A program made the position numbers and the translations under genes. From Pseudomonas sp. PDM04 (GTDB lineage Bacteria; Pseudomonadota; Gammaproteobacteria; Pseudomonadales; Pseudomonadaceae): DNA of 64,000 bases. The notes under the pieces are model-generated. The model searched no databases. It worked only from the letters and a program-made list of their open reading frames with translations, and was not told the DNA's origin. Position 1 is the stretch's first letter. Each line of letters starts with the position of its first letter. The stretch covers positions 372,001-436,000 of the forward strand of contig NZ_JACVAI010000005.1 of NCBI RefSeq assembly GCF_014851765.1. The letters run 5' to 3'. Shown here piece by piece: positions 36,287-45,450 of the stretch.

Positions 36287-36290
36287 GCGG

Positions 36291-37361
36291 TCAGGGCTGG
36301 CGGGCCGAATGCTGCAGCAATGCCCATTCCACGTGCTCCCTGACCAACGCTGACGGGTAGTCCCGTCGCGCCTTCAACGCTTCCAGTACCGGAATCGTTG
36401 AAGGCGCATTTCCCAGGCCCACGGCCAGATTGCGCAACCAGCGCTCGTACCCTGCGCGCCGCAACGGCGAACCTTCGGTACTGCTGAGGAAAGTCTCCTC
36501 GTCCCACAGAAACAGTTCGGCCAGCTCGGCGTTGTCCAGGTTGTGTCGCGGCTTGAAATCGCTTTCGCCGGACGGCCGGGCGAAGCGATTCCAGGGGCAG
36601 ACGATCTGACAGTCGTCGCAACCGAACACCCGATTGCCGATCAAGGGCCGCAGCTCTTCCGGGATTGCGTTTTTCAGCTCGATGGTCAGGTACGAAATAC
36701 ACCGCCGGGCATCCAGCACATAGGGGCCGACGAAGGCGTTGGTGGGGCAGATGTCGAGGCAAGCGGTGCAACGGCCGCAATGTTCGGTGGCATGCGGCGG
36801 ATCGACCGGTAACGGCAGGTCGACGAACAATTCGCTGAGAAAGAAGTAACTGCCGGCCTTGCGATTCAAGACCAGGGTGTTTTTGCCGATCCAACCCAGA
36901 CCGGCCTGTTCTGCAATGGCTTTTTCCAGCACCGGTGCGCTGTCGACGAAGGCGCGGTAGCCGAACGGGCCGATCACCGTCTGAATTTTTTCTGCCAGTT
37001 GTTGCACACGTTTACGGATCAATTTGTGGTAATCGCGGCCCAAGGCATAGCGGGACACGTAGGCTTTTTCCGGTTGGGCCAGGCGCTGGGCCATTTCGGT
37101 ATCGCCCGGCAGGTAGTCCATGCGCAGGGAAACCACCCGAAGTGTGCCGGGCACCAGTTCCTCCGGGTGCGAACGTTTGCTGCCATGGGCGCCCATGTAC
37201 TCCATTTCGCCGTGGTAGCCGGCTTCGAGCCAGCGCTGCAGGTGCTGCTCATGCTCGGCGAGGTCCAGGCCGCTGATGCCGACTTGCTGGAAGCCCAACT
37301 CACGGCCCCAGTCCTTGATGGATTGGGCGAGGGCGGGCAGGTCTGTGGGAATGGCGGGCAT
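36291..37361 (-). CDS. queG: Epoxyqueuosine reductase QueG
   Basis: Final step of queuosine tRNA modification: cobalamin-dependent reduction of epoxyqueuosine. 356 residues. Two 4Fe-4S clusters are supplied by CGRCTACLDICPTNAF near residue 190 and CDDCQIVCPWNRFA near 240; the cobalamin-binding N-terminal part carries YHGEMEYMG and GRDYHKLIRKR. The C-terminal ~70 residues are HEAT-like. I chose ATG 37361 (MPAIPTDLPAL); the frame extends to 37433 but that part overlaps the nnr promoter and start. It is divergent from nnr, as in E. coli. Confidence 0.95.
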   Translation of the reverse strand: MPAIPTDLPALAQSIKDWGRELGFQQVGISGLDLAEHEQHLQRWLEAGYHGEMEYMGAHGSKRSHPEELVPGTLRVVSLRMDYLPGDTEMAQRLAQPEKAYVSRYALGRDYHKLIRKRVQQLAEKIQTVIGPFGYRAFVDSAPVLEKAIAEQAGLGWIGKNTLVLNRKAGSYFFLSELFVDLPLPVDPPHATEHCGRCTACLDICPTNAFVGPYVLDARRCISYLTIELKNAIPEELRPLIGNRVFGCDDCQIVCPWNRFARPSGESDFKPRHNLDNAELAELFLWDEETFLSSTEGSPLRRAGYERWLRNLAVGLGNAPSTIPVLEALKARRDYPSALVREHVEWALLQHSARQP

Positions 37362-37390
37362 GAGGCGAGAGAAACCGGAGCTGAGGTGCG

Positions 37391-37396
37391 TATAAT
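37391..37396 (+). promoter_or_regulatory. Candidate -10 box for nnr
   Basis: Perfect TATAAT 29 bases before the nnr ATG, in the queG-nnr divergent gap. No convincing -35 element lies 16-18 bases upstream. Confidence 0.5.
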
Positions 37397-37424
37397 TCTG
37401 CCAGACATCGGAGCCCGAAGACGC

Positions 37425-38924
37425 ATGCCGCACACTAAAGATGATTTACCCGACGCGCTGTACAGCGCCGCGCAGGTACGCGCCGTCGATGCGCGGCTGA
37501 TCGCCGCCGGCACCCCGGGCTTCGAATTGATGCAACGGGCCGCCCGCGCGACCTGGCGGGCACTGGTCCGGCACTGGCCAACGGCCAACGAATTGACGGT
37601 GGTCGCTGGCCACGGCAATAACGCCGGTGATGGCTATCTGGTCGCGGTGCTGGCCCGACGTGCCGGCTGGACGGTGCGGGTCCTGGCCGTCGGTGATCCC
37701 CAACGTTTGCAAGGGGATGCCCGGTTGGCCCATGCCGAGGCACGGACCGAAGGCGTGGTCATCCAGGCCTGGGGTGCGCAATCGGAGTTGCGCGGTGTGG
37801 TGCTGGACGCCTTGCTCGGCACCGGTCTGACGGGCGAGGTGCGCGAGCCCTATGCCCGTGTCATCGGCGCAATCAATGCCAGTGCCCTGCCGGTCGCAGC
37901 GGTGGATATTCCTTCCGGCCTGTGTGCCGACACCGGACGGGTGCTCGGCGTGGCGGTGCGGGCGGACCTGACCGTGACGTTCATCGGTTTGAAGCTGGGG
38001 TTGTTCACCGGCGACGCGGCGGATGTGGTCGGCGAGTGGGTATTCAATGACCTGCAGGCTGCGCCCGGGGCGTTCGATGGCATCGGCATCAGTGCGCTGC
38101 GCCTGACGGCCGATAACCTGCCGCGGCCGGCGAGCCGCGCGCCGACCGCTCACAAGGGGCAATTCGGTCACGTCCTGCTGATGGGCGGTGATCGCGGTTT
38201 CGGCGGGGCGATCCTGCTCAGCGCACAAAGTGCCCTGCGCAGCGGCGCGGGCATGGTGTCGCTGGCCACCCGCAGCGAGCATGTACCGGCGGCGTTGGCC
38301 AGGCTCCCGGAAGCCATGGTCCTGGGCATTTCGTCGGCCAATCAGTTGATGGGATTACTGCAAAAGGTTTCCGTGCTGGTGGTTGGCCCCGGCTTGGGGC
38401 AGTCTTCCTGGGGCCGCAGCCTGCTGTCGGCGGCGGCCGATGCCGCGTTGCCGCAAGTCTGGGATGCCGACGCGTTGAATCTGCTGGCAGACGAGCACGT
38501 GAGTTTGCCTCGGGACTGCGTGATGACCCCGCACCCGGGCGAGGCGGCGCGCCTGCTCGGGATCAGCACCGCCCAGGTTCAGGCCGACCGTCCGGGCGCC
38601 GCGCACGCATTGAGCAAAAAATATACAGCAGTGGTGATTCTCAAAGGCGCAGGCAGCCTGATCGCCAGCCCCGACGGCCGCCTGGCGCTGTGTCACCAGG
38701 GGCATCCGGCCATGGCCACCGCCGGCCTGGGCGATGTGCTGGCGGGATTGGTCGGCGCATTGCTGGCGCAAGGCATGAACGCATTCGATGCCGCCTGCCT
38801 CGCGGTCTGGTTGCATGCCAATGCCGGTGCGCAACAAGGTAAATCGGGCCGTGGGCTGGCGGCCAGTGATCTGATTCCAGCCATTCGTCAGTTGTTGGAG
38901 GAGCAAGCACCGTGTCTGAAGTAA
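37425..38924 (+). CDS. nnr: Bifunctional NAD(P)H-hydrate epimerase/dehydratase Nnr
   Basis: Repairs damaged NADHX/NADPHX. 499 residues. The N-terminal YjeF epimerase domain (~1-215) has GHGNNAGDGYLVA near residue 62 and DALLGTGLTGEV near 130; the C-terminal ADP-dependent dehydratase domain (ribokinase-like) has HKGQFGHVLLMGGDRGFGGA near 245, DADALNLL, MTPHPGEAARLL near 365 and AGLGDVLAGLVGALL near 430. ATG 37425 is the first after the promoter; the open frame back to 36999 runs antisense through queG. It overlaps tsaE by 13 bp and heads a long co-directional operon. Confidence 0.96.
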   Translation: MPHTKDDLPDALYSAAQVRAVDARLIAAGTPGFELMQRAARATWRALVRHWPTANELTVVAGHGNNAGDGYLVAVLARRAGWTVRVLAVGDPQRLQGDARLAHAEARTEGVVIQAWGAQSELRGVVLDALLGTGLTGEVREPYARVIGAINASALPVAAVDIPSGLCADTGRVLGVAVRADLTVTFIGLKLGLFTGDAADVVGEWVFNDLQAAPGAFDGIGISALRLTADNLPRPASRAPTAHKGQFGHVLLMGGDRGFGGAILLSAQSALRSGAGMVSLATRSEHVPAALARLPEAMVLGISSANQLMGLLQKVSVLVVGPGLGQSSWGRSLLSAAADAALPQVWDADALNLLADEHVSLPRDCVMTPHPGEAARLLGISTAQVQADRPGAAHALSKKYTAVVILKGAGSLIASPDGRLALCHQGHPAMATAGLGDVLAGLVGALLAQGMNAFDAACLAVWLHANAGAQQGKSGRGLAASDLIPAIRQLLEEQAPCLK

Positions 38925-39382
38925 CCCTGTACCTGGCTGATGAGCAGGCGATGACCGCGTTCGGCGCACGCATCGCGAAAACCACCGAAGGGCACGGTCT
39001 GATTTTTCTCGAGGGGGACCTGGGCGCCGGTAAAACCACGCTCTCCAGGGGCATCATCCGCGGCCTGGGCCATGTGGGCGCGGTCAAAAGCCCGACCTTC
39101 ACCCTGGTCGAACCCTACGAAATCGGTGGCATTCGCGCCTTCCATTTCGACCTTTATCGGCTGGTCGACCCCGAAGAGCTGGAGTACCTGGGCATCCGCG
39201 ACTACTTCGAAGATGACGCATTGTGCCTGATCGAATGGCCCCAGAAGGGTGCAGGCTTTTTGCCAAAGCCCGACCTGACCATTACCATTAGCCCGCAAGG
39301 CACTGGGCGTTCGCTGAATATTTTGTCCCAGGGCTCGCGCGGCGAGTCCTGGTGTGCCGTTTTGGCATTGGAATCCAATTGA
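38912..39382 (+). CDS. tsaE: tRNA threonylcarbamoyladenosine synthesis ATPase TsaE
   Basis: P-loop ATPase that works with TsaB and TsaD to form t6A37 in tRNAs. 156 residues with Walker A EGDLGAGKTTLSRG near residue 35, the switch-like TFTLVEPYE, HFDLYRL near 80, and IEWPQKG near 108. Start GTG 38912 lies within the nnr 3' end; GGAGGAG precedes it. Confidence 0.95.
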   Translation: MSEVTLYLADEQAMTAFGARIAKTTEGHGLIFLEGDLGAGKTTLSRGIIRGLGHVGAVKSPTFTLVEPYEIGGIRAFHFDLYRLVDPEELEYLGIRDYFEDDALCLIEWPQKGAGFLPKPDLTITISPQGTGRSLNILSQGSRGESWCAVLALESN

Positions 39383-39397
39383 ATGATGGGGTCAGGT

Positions 39398-40810
39398 ATG
39401 CGCTTTCGCGCGATGGTAGCTGCCGTAGGGATGTTGTTTTTGGCGGTGACCGTCAACGCTGTGGCCGAAACGAAGGTCAACAGCGTTCGTCTGTGGCGGG
39501 CGCCGGACAACACGCGGCTGGTGTTCGACCTCAGCGGGCCGGTGCAGCACAGCGTGTTCACCCTGACGGCTCCGGATCGGCTGGTGATCGACATCAATGG
39601 CGCCTCCCTCGGCGCGCCACTGAATGTCTCCACCGCCAACACGCCGATCACCGCCATGCGCTCGGCCCAGCGCACGCCGACCGACCTGCGGGTGGTCATC
39701 GACCTGAAGAAAACCGTCACGCCGAAGAGCTTTACCCTGGCGCCGAACGCGCAGTACGGCAACCGCCTGGTGGTCGACCTGTTCGACAACCCGGCGGACG
39801 CCGCGCCGATTCCCGCGCCGACCAACGTCGCGACCGTCGCGCCAGTGCCGGTCACCCCGGTCGACCCGCCAGTCAAACTGCCACCTGCTCCGGCCGGCAA
39901 GCGCGACATCATTGTGGTCATCGACGCCGGTCACGGTGGCGAAGACCCGGGGGCCTCGGGGTCTCGCGGTCAGCGTGAAAAGGACGTGGTGCTTTCCATC
40001 GCCCGCGAACTGCAACGTCAGGTCAATGGCATGAAAGGCTTCCGTGCCGAACTGACCCGCACCGGCGACTACTTCATTCCGTTGCGTGGCCGTACCGAAA
40101 TCGCCCGCAAGAAAGGCGCCGATCTGTTCGTCTCGATCCACGCCGACGCGGCCCCTTCCACTGCCGCATTCGGTGCATCGGTGTTCGCCTTGTCCGACCG
40201 TGGCGCCACGTCCGAAACGGCGCGCTGGCTGGCCGACAGTGAAAACCGCTCCGACCTGATCGGCGGTGCCGGCAACGTCAGCCTCGACGACAAGGACCGT
40301 ATGCTCGCGGGTGTACTGCTCGACCTGTCGATGACCGCTTCCCTGACCTCCAGCCTGAACGTCGGCCAGAAGGTCCTGAGCAATATCGGTCGCGTCACCC
40401 CGCTGCACAAACAGCGGGTGGAACAGGCCGGGTTCATGGTGTTGAAGTCGCCGGACATCCCGTCGATCCTGGTGGAAACCGGGTTCATCTCCAACGCCAA
40501 CGAAGCCTCGAAGCTCGCCGCCTCCAGTCACCAGCAGGCACTGGCCCGCTCGATCAGCAGCGGTGTGCGCCAGTTCTTCCAGCAGAACCCGCCGCCGGGC
40601 ACCTACATCGCCTGGCTGCGTGATTCGGGCAAGATCGCCCAGGGACCACGGGATCACCGGGTCAACCCTGGCGAAACCCTGGCAATGATTGCCGTGCGCT
40701 ATCAGGTATCGCCGGCGACCCTGCGCAGTGCCAACAACCTGAAAAGCGACGAGCTGAAGGTTGGGCAGACCCTGACCATCCCCGGCACCGAACTGGCGTC
40801 CAAAGAATGA
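39398..40810 (+). CDS. amiB: N-acetylmuramoyl-L-alanine amidase AmiB
   Basis: Periplasmic amidase that splits septal peptidoglycan for daughter-cell separation. About 470 residues: signal peptide (MVAAVGMLFLAVTVNAVAE), AMIN domain (~25-120), a Pro-rich linker, Amidase_3 domain with zinc ligands in DAGHGGEDPGA, REKDVVLS and SIHADA, the catalytic Glu in LVETGFISN, and a C-terminal LysM domain (NPGETLAMIAVRYQVS). An autoinhibitory helix like that relieved by EnvC/NlpD probably lies around SETARWLADSENRSD. ATG 39398 is preferred; two ATGs at 39383/39386 directly after the tsaE stop are alternatives. The 3' end overlaps mutL by 4 bp. Confidence 0.94.
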   Translation: MRFRAMVAAVGMLFLAVTVNAVAETKVNSVRLWRAPDNTRLVFDLSGPVQHSVFTLTAPDRLVIDINGASLGAPLNVSTANTPITAMRSAQRTPTDLRVVIDLKKTVTPKSFTLAPNAQYGNRLVVDLFDNPADAAPIPAPTNVATVAPVPVTPVDPPVKLPPAPAGKRDIIVVIDAGHGGEDPGASGSRGQREKDVVLSIARELQRQVNGMKGFRAELTRTGDYFIPLRGRTEIARKKGADLFVSIHADAAPSTAAFGASVFALSDRGATSETARWLADSENRSDLIGGAGNVSLDDKDRMLAGVLLDLSMTASLTSSLNVGQKVLSNIGRVTPLHKQRVEQAGFMVLKSPDIPSILVETGFISNANEASKLAASSHQQALARSISSGVRQFFQQNPPPGTYIAWLRDSGKIAQGPRDHRVNPGETLAMIAVRYQVSPATLRSANNLKSDELKVGQTLTIPGTELASKE

Positions 40811-42714
40811 ACCAGGCCGTGACCAACAGCGCTCGCATCGAGCTGCTCAGCCCTCGACTGGCCAACCAGATTGCCGCTGGCGAGGTGGTCGAGCGCCCGG
40901 CGTCGGTGATCAAGGAGCTGCTGGAAAACAGCCTCGACTCCGGCGCCAGGCGCATCGATGTCGATGTCGAACAGGGCGGCATCAAGCTGCTGCGGGTGCG
41001 CGACGATGGCAGCGGCATCTCTGCCGATGACCTGCCGCTGGCCCTGGCCCGTCACGCCACCAGCAAGATCCGTAACCTGGAAGACCTCGAGCAGGTGATG
41101 AGCCTCGGGTTTCGCGGCGAGGCACTCGCCTCGATCAGCTCCGTAGCGCGCCTGACCCTGACGTCGCGCACCCGCGATGCCGAACAGGCGTGGCAAGTCG
41201 AAACCGAAGGTCGGGACATGGCGCCACGGGTCCAGCCGGCCGCCCACCCGGTGGGCACCTCGGTGGAAGTGCGCGACCTGTTCTTCAATACCCCGGCACG
41301 ACGCAAATTCCTCAAGACCGAAAAAACCGAATTCGATCACCTGCAGGAAGTGATCAAGCGCCTGGCGCTGGCGCGTTTCGACGTGGCGTTTCATTTGCGC
41401 CATAACGGCAAGACCATTCTCAGCCTGCATGAAGCCCATGATGATGCGGCCCGCGCCCGGCGTGTGGCGGCGATTTGCGGCTCGGGTTTCCTGGAGCAGG
41501 CGCTGCCCATCGAAATCGAACGCAATGGCCTGCATTTGTGGGGCTGGGTCGGGCTGCCGACATTCAACCGCAGCCAGGCCGACTTGCAGTATTTCTTCGT
41601 CAACGGTCGGGCGGTGCGCGACAAGCTGGTGGCCCACGCGGTGCGCCAGGCTTATCGCGATGTGCTGTTCAACGGCCGGCACCCGACGTTCGTGCTGTTT
41701 TTCGAGGTCGACCCCACCGGCGTCGACGTCAACGTGCACCCGACCAAGCACGAAGTGCGTTTCCGGGAAGGGCGCATGGTCCACGACTTTCTCTATGGCA
41801 CCCTGCACCGGGCCCTGGGCGATGTACGTCCGGACGATCACCTGGCGGCGCCGGTGGCCACGGCCATCGTTCGACCGACCGGCATCGAGGCCGGCGAGTT
41901 CGGGCCGCAAGGCGAAATGCGCCTGGCCGCCAATGCCTTGCTCGAGCAGCCGCAGGCCCAGCCGTCATTCAATACCGCCGGCAGCGGGGCAGGCGCCGGT
42001 TATCAGTATCAGTACACCCCGCGGCCGCAGTCGGCAGTGCCTGCGGCTGAAGCCCAGGCGGCGTATCGGGAATTCTTTGCCCCGCTGCCGGAGGCCAACG
42101 CCGCCGCGCTTCCCGCCGGGCAGGACGATATTCCGCCGCTGGGCTACGCACTGGCGCAGCTCAAGGGCATCTATATCCTTGCAGAAAACGCCCACGGTCT
42201 GGTGCTGGTGGACATGCACGCGGCGCATGAGCGGATCATGTACGAACGCCTGAAGGTCGCCATGGCCAGCGAAGGCCTGAGCGGCCAGCCGCTGCTGGTG
42301 CCGGAATCGCTGGCGCTGAGTCAGCGTGAAGCCGACTGTGCGGAAGAGCACGTGGCCTGGTTCCAGCGCCTGGGCTTCGAATTGCAGCGTCTTGGCCCGG
42401 AAACCCTGGCCATCCGACAGATCCCGGCGCTGCTCAAGCAGGCCGAGGCCAATCGACTGGTCAGCGATGTGCTGGCGGACCTCATGGAATACGGCACCAG
42501 CGACCGGATCCAGGCGCACCTGAACGAATTGCTCGGCACCATGGCGTGCCACGGCGCCGTTCGGGCCAACCGGCGCCTGGCCCTGCCGGAAATGAACGGC
42601 TTGCTGCGCGACATGGAAAACACCGAGCGCAGCGGTCAATGCAACCATGGCCGACCGACCTGGACCCAGCTGGGCCTGGACGATCTGGACAAACTGTTCC
42701 TGCGCGGTCGTTGA
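40807..42714 (+). CDS. mutL: DNA mismatch repair protein MutL
   Basis: 635 residues. The GHKL ATPase N-terminal half has IAAGEVVERPASVIKELLENS near residue 18, DDGSGI near 60 and GFRGEALASI near 97; a Pro/Ala-rich linker covers ~340-440; the C-terminal dimerisation domain follows. DMHAAHERIMYE near residue 466 matches the metal-binding endonuclease motif DxHAxxExxxxE, absent in E. coli MutL but found in Pseudomonas. ATG overlaps the amiB stop, and the TGA overlaps the miaA ATG. Confidence 0.97.
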   Translation: MNQAVTNSARIELLSPRLANQIAAGEVVERPASVIKELLENSLDSGARRIDVDVEQGGIKLLRVRDDGSGISADDLPLALARHATSKIRNLEDLEQVMSLGFRGEALASISSVARLTLTSRTRDAEQAWQVETEGRDMAPRVQPAAHPVGTSVEVRDLFFNTPARRKFLKTEKTEFDHLQEVIKRLALARFDVAFHLRHNGKTILSLHEAHDDAARARRVAAICGSGFLEQALPIEIERNGLHLWGWVGLPTFNRSQADLQYFFVNGRAVRDKLVAHAVRQAYRDVLFNGRHPTFVLFFEVDPTGVDVNVHPTKHEVRFREGRMVHDFLYGTLHRALGDVRPDDHLAAPVATAIVRPTGIEAGEFGPQGEMRLAANALLEQPQAQPSFNTAGSGAGAGYQYQYTPRPQSAVPAAEAQAAYREFFAPLPEANAAALPAGQDDIPPLGYALAQLKGIYILAENAHGLVLVDMHAAHERIMYERLKVAMASEGLSGQPLLVPESLALSQREADCAEEHVAWFQRLGFELQRLGPETLAIRQIPALLKQAEANRLVSDVLADLMEYGTSDRIQAHLNELLGTMACHGAVRANRRLALPEMNGLLRDMENTERSGQCNHGRPTWTQLGLDDLDKLFLRGR

Positions 42715-43685
42715 TGAGCCAGCTCCCTCCTGCGATTTTCCTGATGGGCCCGACCGCAGCGGGCAAGACCGACCTGGCCATCGAGCTGACCAAGGTCCTG
42801 CCGTGCGAACTGATCAGTGTCGATTCGGCGTTGGTCTATCGCGGCATGGACATCGGCACCGCCAAGCCCTCGAAAGAGATACTGGCGCAATTCCCGCACC
42901 GTCTCATCGACATCCTCGACCCGGCGGAGAGCTATTCGGCTGCGGATTTCCGTCGCGATGCCCTCCAGGCCATGGCTGACATCACGGCGCGCGGCAAGAT
43001 TCCGCTGCTGGTGGGCGGTACGATGCTTTATTACAAAGCATTGCTCGAAGGGCTGGCGGACATGCCGGCAGCCGATCCCGAGGTGCGGGCGCAGATCGAG
43101 GAAGAAGCGGCGCGCCTTGGTTGGCAGGCCCTGCACGAGCAATTGGCGAGTATTGACCCGGAATCGGCAGCGCGTATTCATCCGAACGATCCCCAGCGCC
43201 TCAGTCGCGCGCTGGAAGTCTATCGGGTCAGCGGTCAGAGCATGACCGCGCTCAGATTGCAACAAAGTGCGCAAAGTACTGAAGCAGCCGCTTCGGGACG
43301 GCAACAATTGCCCTATACTGTCGCGAACTTGGCCATTGCTCCGGCAAATCGCCAGGTGCTGCACGAACGAATTAAACAAAGATTCACTTTGATGTTGGAA
43401 CAGGGATTCATAGACGAGGTCGTAGCCCTGCGTAAACGAAGTGACCTGCACAGCGGGTTGCCATCGATACGTGCGGTAGGTTACCGACAAGTCTGGGACT
43501 ACCTGGATGGCAAGCTGACACAGGCCGAGATGCAGGAGCGTGGAATCATCGCCACGCGCCAATTGGCCAAGCGTCAGTTCACCTGGTTGCGCAGCTGGGC
43601 GGATTTACACTGGCTCGACAGCCTCGATTGCGACAATCTGCCACGCGCCTTGAAATACCTGGGGACCATCTCCATATTGAGCTGA
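42714..43685 (+). CDS. miaA: tRNA dimethylallyltransferase MiaA
   Basis: Adds the dimethylallyl group to A37 of tRNAs reading UNN codons. 323 residues. P-loop GPTAAGKTDLAIEL near residue 12, DSALVYRGMDIGTAKP near 37, GGTMLYYKALLEGLADMP near 102, and RAVGYRQVWDYLDG near 255. ATG 42714 overlaps the mutL stop. In gammaproteobacteria hfq promoters commonly lie inside miaA; the stretch ACTGTCGCGAACTTGG at ~43316 and AT-rich sequence after the stop would be candidates. Confidence 0.97.
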   Translation: MSQLPPAIFLMGPTAAGKTDLAIELTKVLPCELISVDSALVYRGMDIGTAKPSKEILAQFPHRLIDILDPAESYSAADFRRDALQAMADITARGKIPLLVGGTMLYYKALLEGLADMPAADPEVRAQIEEEAARLGWQALHEQLASIDPESAARIHPNDPQRLSRALEVYRVSGQSMTALRLQQSAQSTEAAASGRQQLPYTVANLAIAPANRQVLHERIKQRFTLMLEQGFIDEVVALRKRSDLHSGLPSIRAVGYRQVWDYLDGKLTQAEMQERGIIATRQLAKRQFTWLRSWADLHWLDSLDCDNLPRALKYLGTISILS

Positions 43686-43779
43686 GTCTTTGCAATTGCC
43701 GTCTATCCTTGGGGGTGTGACGGTCACAAGCCAACTGTTTACCTATTTTTTATATTGAATCCTTAAAGGAGTGCGGCAC

Positions 43780-44040
43780 ATGTCAAAAGGGCATTCGCTA
43801 CAAGACCCTTACTTGAATACTTTACGTAAAGAGAAAGTTGGGGTGTCCATCTACCTGGTCAACGGGATCAAACTGCAAGGCACGATCGAGTCTTTCGACC
43901 AGTTCGTCATCCTGCTGAAAAACACCGTCAGCCAGATGGTTTACAAGCACGCGATCTCTACAGTGGTGCCGGTTCGTCCAATTCGTCTGCCTAGCGCAAC
44001 CGAATCCGACTCGGGTGACGCTGAGCCAGGTAACGCCTGA
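43780..44040 (+). CDS. hfq: RNA chaperone Hfq
   Basis: Hexameric Sm-like protein that pairs small RNAs with mRNAs, central to catabolite repression through Crc in Pseudomonas. 86 residues: GHSLQDPYLNTLRKE (Sm1 start), VNGIKLQGTIESFDQFVILL, and the Sm2 motif YKHAISTVVP. The C-terminal tail is short (~15 residues) and acidic, as in Pseudomonas. ATG 43780 follows AAAGGA; the 95-bp gap after miaA may contain an extra promoter. Confidence 0.98.
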   Translation: MSKGHSLQDPYLNTLRKEKVGVSIYLVNGIKLQGTIESFDQFVILLKNTVSQMVYKHAISTVVPVRPIRLPSATESDSGDAEPGNA

Positions 44041-44052
44041 TAGGAGTCTCCT

Positions 44053-45354
44053 TTGTTCTTTGAGCGCCACGGTGGTGGGGAGCGAGCCATTCTCGTTCAC
44101 TTGGATGGTCAGGACCCTGAGGCGCGCGAAGACCCGCAGGAGTTTCAGGAGTTGGCAGCATCGGCTGGCGCCGAGACCGCCGCGTTTTTCAACGTGCCGC
44201 GCAATCGGCCAACCGCCAAATACCTGATTGGCAGCGGCAAGGTCGAGGAGTTACGCGACCTGGTCAAAGCCGAGCAGGTAGATCTGGTTATTTTCAATCA
44301 CATCCTCACGCCCAGTCAGGAACGTAACCTCGAACGTGTTTTCGAGTGCCGCGTGATCGACCGCACGGGTCTGATTCTCGATATCTTCGCCCAACGCGCC
44401 CGTACCCATGAAGGCAAGCTCCAGGTCGAACTGGCCCAGCTTGAGCACATGAGCACGCGGCTGGTTCGCGGCTGGACTCACCTTGAGCGGCAGAAGGGCG
44501 GTATCGGTCTGCGGGGGCCGGGTGAAACCCAGCTGGAAACCGACCGGCGCCTGTTGCGGGTTCGCCTGCGGCAGATCAAGGGGCGCCTGGAAAAGGTCCG
44601 CAGCCAGCGCGAGCAATCTCGTCGCGGGCGCAAACGTGCTGAAATTCCGACGGTTTCACTGGTGGGGTATACCAACGCCGGCAAATCGACGCTGTTCAAC
44701 GCGGTGACCGATTCCGAGGTGTTTGCCGCTGACCAGCTCTTCGCCACCCTCGATCCGACGTTGCGTCGACTCGAACTCGACGACCTCGGCCCCATCGTGC
44801 TGGCCGATACCGTGGGCTTCATTCGCCACCTGCCGCACAAACTGGTCGAGGCATTTCGGGCTACGCTCGAGGAGTCGAGCAACTCCGACCTGCTGCTGCA
44901 CGTGATCGACGCCCATGAGCCCGAGCGCATGGCCCAGATTGAACAGGTCATGGTGGTGCTCGGGGAGATCGGGGCGCAGGACTTGCCGATCCTCGAGGTA
45001 TACAACAAACTCGATTTGCTCGAGGGCGTGGAGCCGCAGATCCAGCGCGACGCCGACGGCAAGCCGGTGCGAGTCTGGCTGTCGGCCAGGGACGGTACCG
45101 GCCTGGAGCTGCTCAAACAGGCAGTGGCCGAACTGCTCGGCGAGGATTTGTTCGTGGGCACCTTGCGCTTGCCGCAACGTTTTGCTCGACTGCGTGCGCA
45201 GTTCTTTGAAGTCGGTGCGGTACAGAAAGAAGAGCATGACGAAGAGGGCATCTGCCTGCTGGCCGTTCGTTTGCCACGAATCGAGTTGAATCGACTGGTG
45301 AGCCGCGAAGGCATGCAGCCGATGGATTTCATCGAGCAACACACTTTGCAATAA
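44053..45354 (+). CDS. hflX: Ribosome-associated GTPase HflX
   Basis: Splits stalled 70S ribosomes, for instance under heat or antibiotic stress. 433 residues. N-terminal HflX domain (AETAAFFNVPRNRPTAKYLIGSGK), a helical linker, then the GTPase domain with G1 GYTNAGKSTLFN near residue 206, G3 DTVGFIRHLP near 252, G4 NKLDLLE near 318. The start is TTG 44053, 6 bases after TAGGAG. It is 12 bp from hfq. Confidence 0.96.
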   Translation: MFFERHGGGERAILVHLDGQDPEAREDPQEFQELAASAGAETAAFFNVPRNRPTAKYLIGSGKVEELRDLVKAEQVDLVIFNHILTPSQERNLERVFECRVIDRTGLILDIFAQRARTHEGKLQVELAQLEHMSTRLVRGWTHLERQKGGIGLRGPGETQLETDRRLLRVRLRQIKGRLEKVRSQREQSRRGRKRAEIPTVSLVGYTNAGKSTLFNAVTDSEVFAADQLFATLDPTLRRLELDDLGPIVLADTVGFIRHLPHKLVEAFRATLEESSNSDLLLHVIDAHEPERMAQIEQVMVVLGEIGAQDLPILEVYNKLDLLEGVEPQIQRDADGKPVRVWLSARDGTGLELLKQAVAELLGEDLFVGTLRLPQRFARLRAQFFEVGAVQKEEHDEEGICLLAVRLPRIELNRLVSREGMQPMDFIEQHTLQ

Positions 45355-45450
45355 AAGCCTGAGAAAGCGGTTGTGCCGCAGGGACAGGCATTCTGTAGCA
45401 TTGGTCGGCGCGCCGTGGGTGCGTCTTTGCTTTATCAGATGGAGAGCGCT

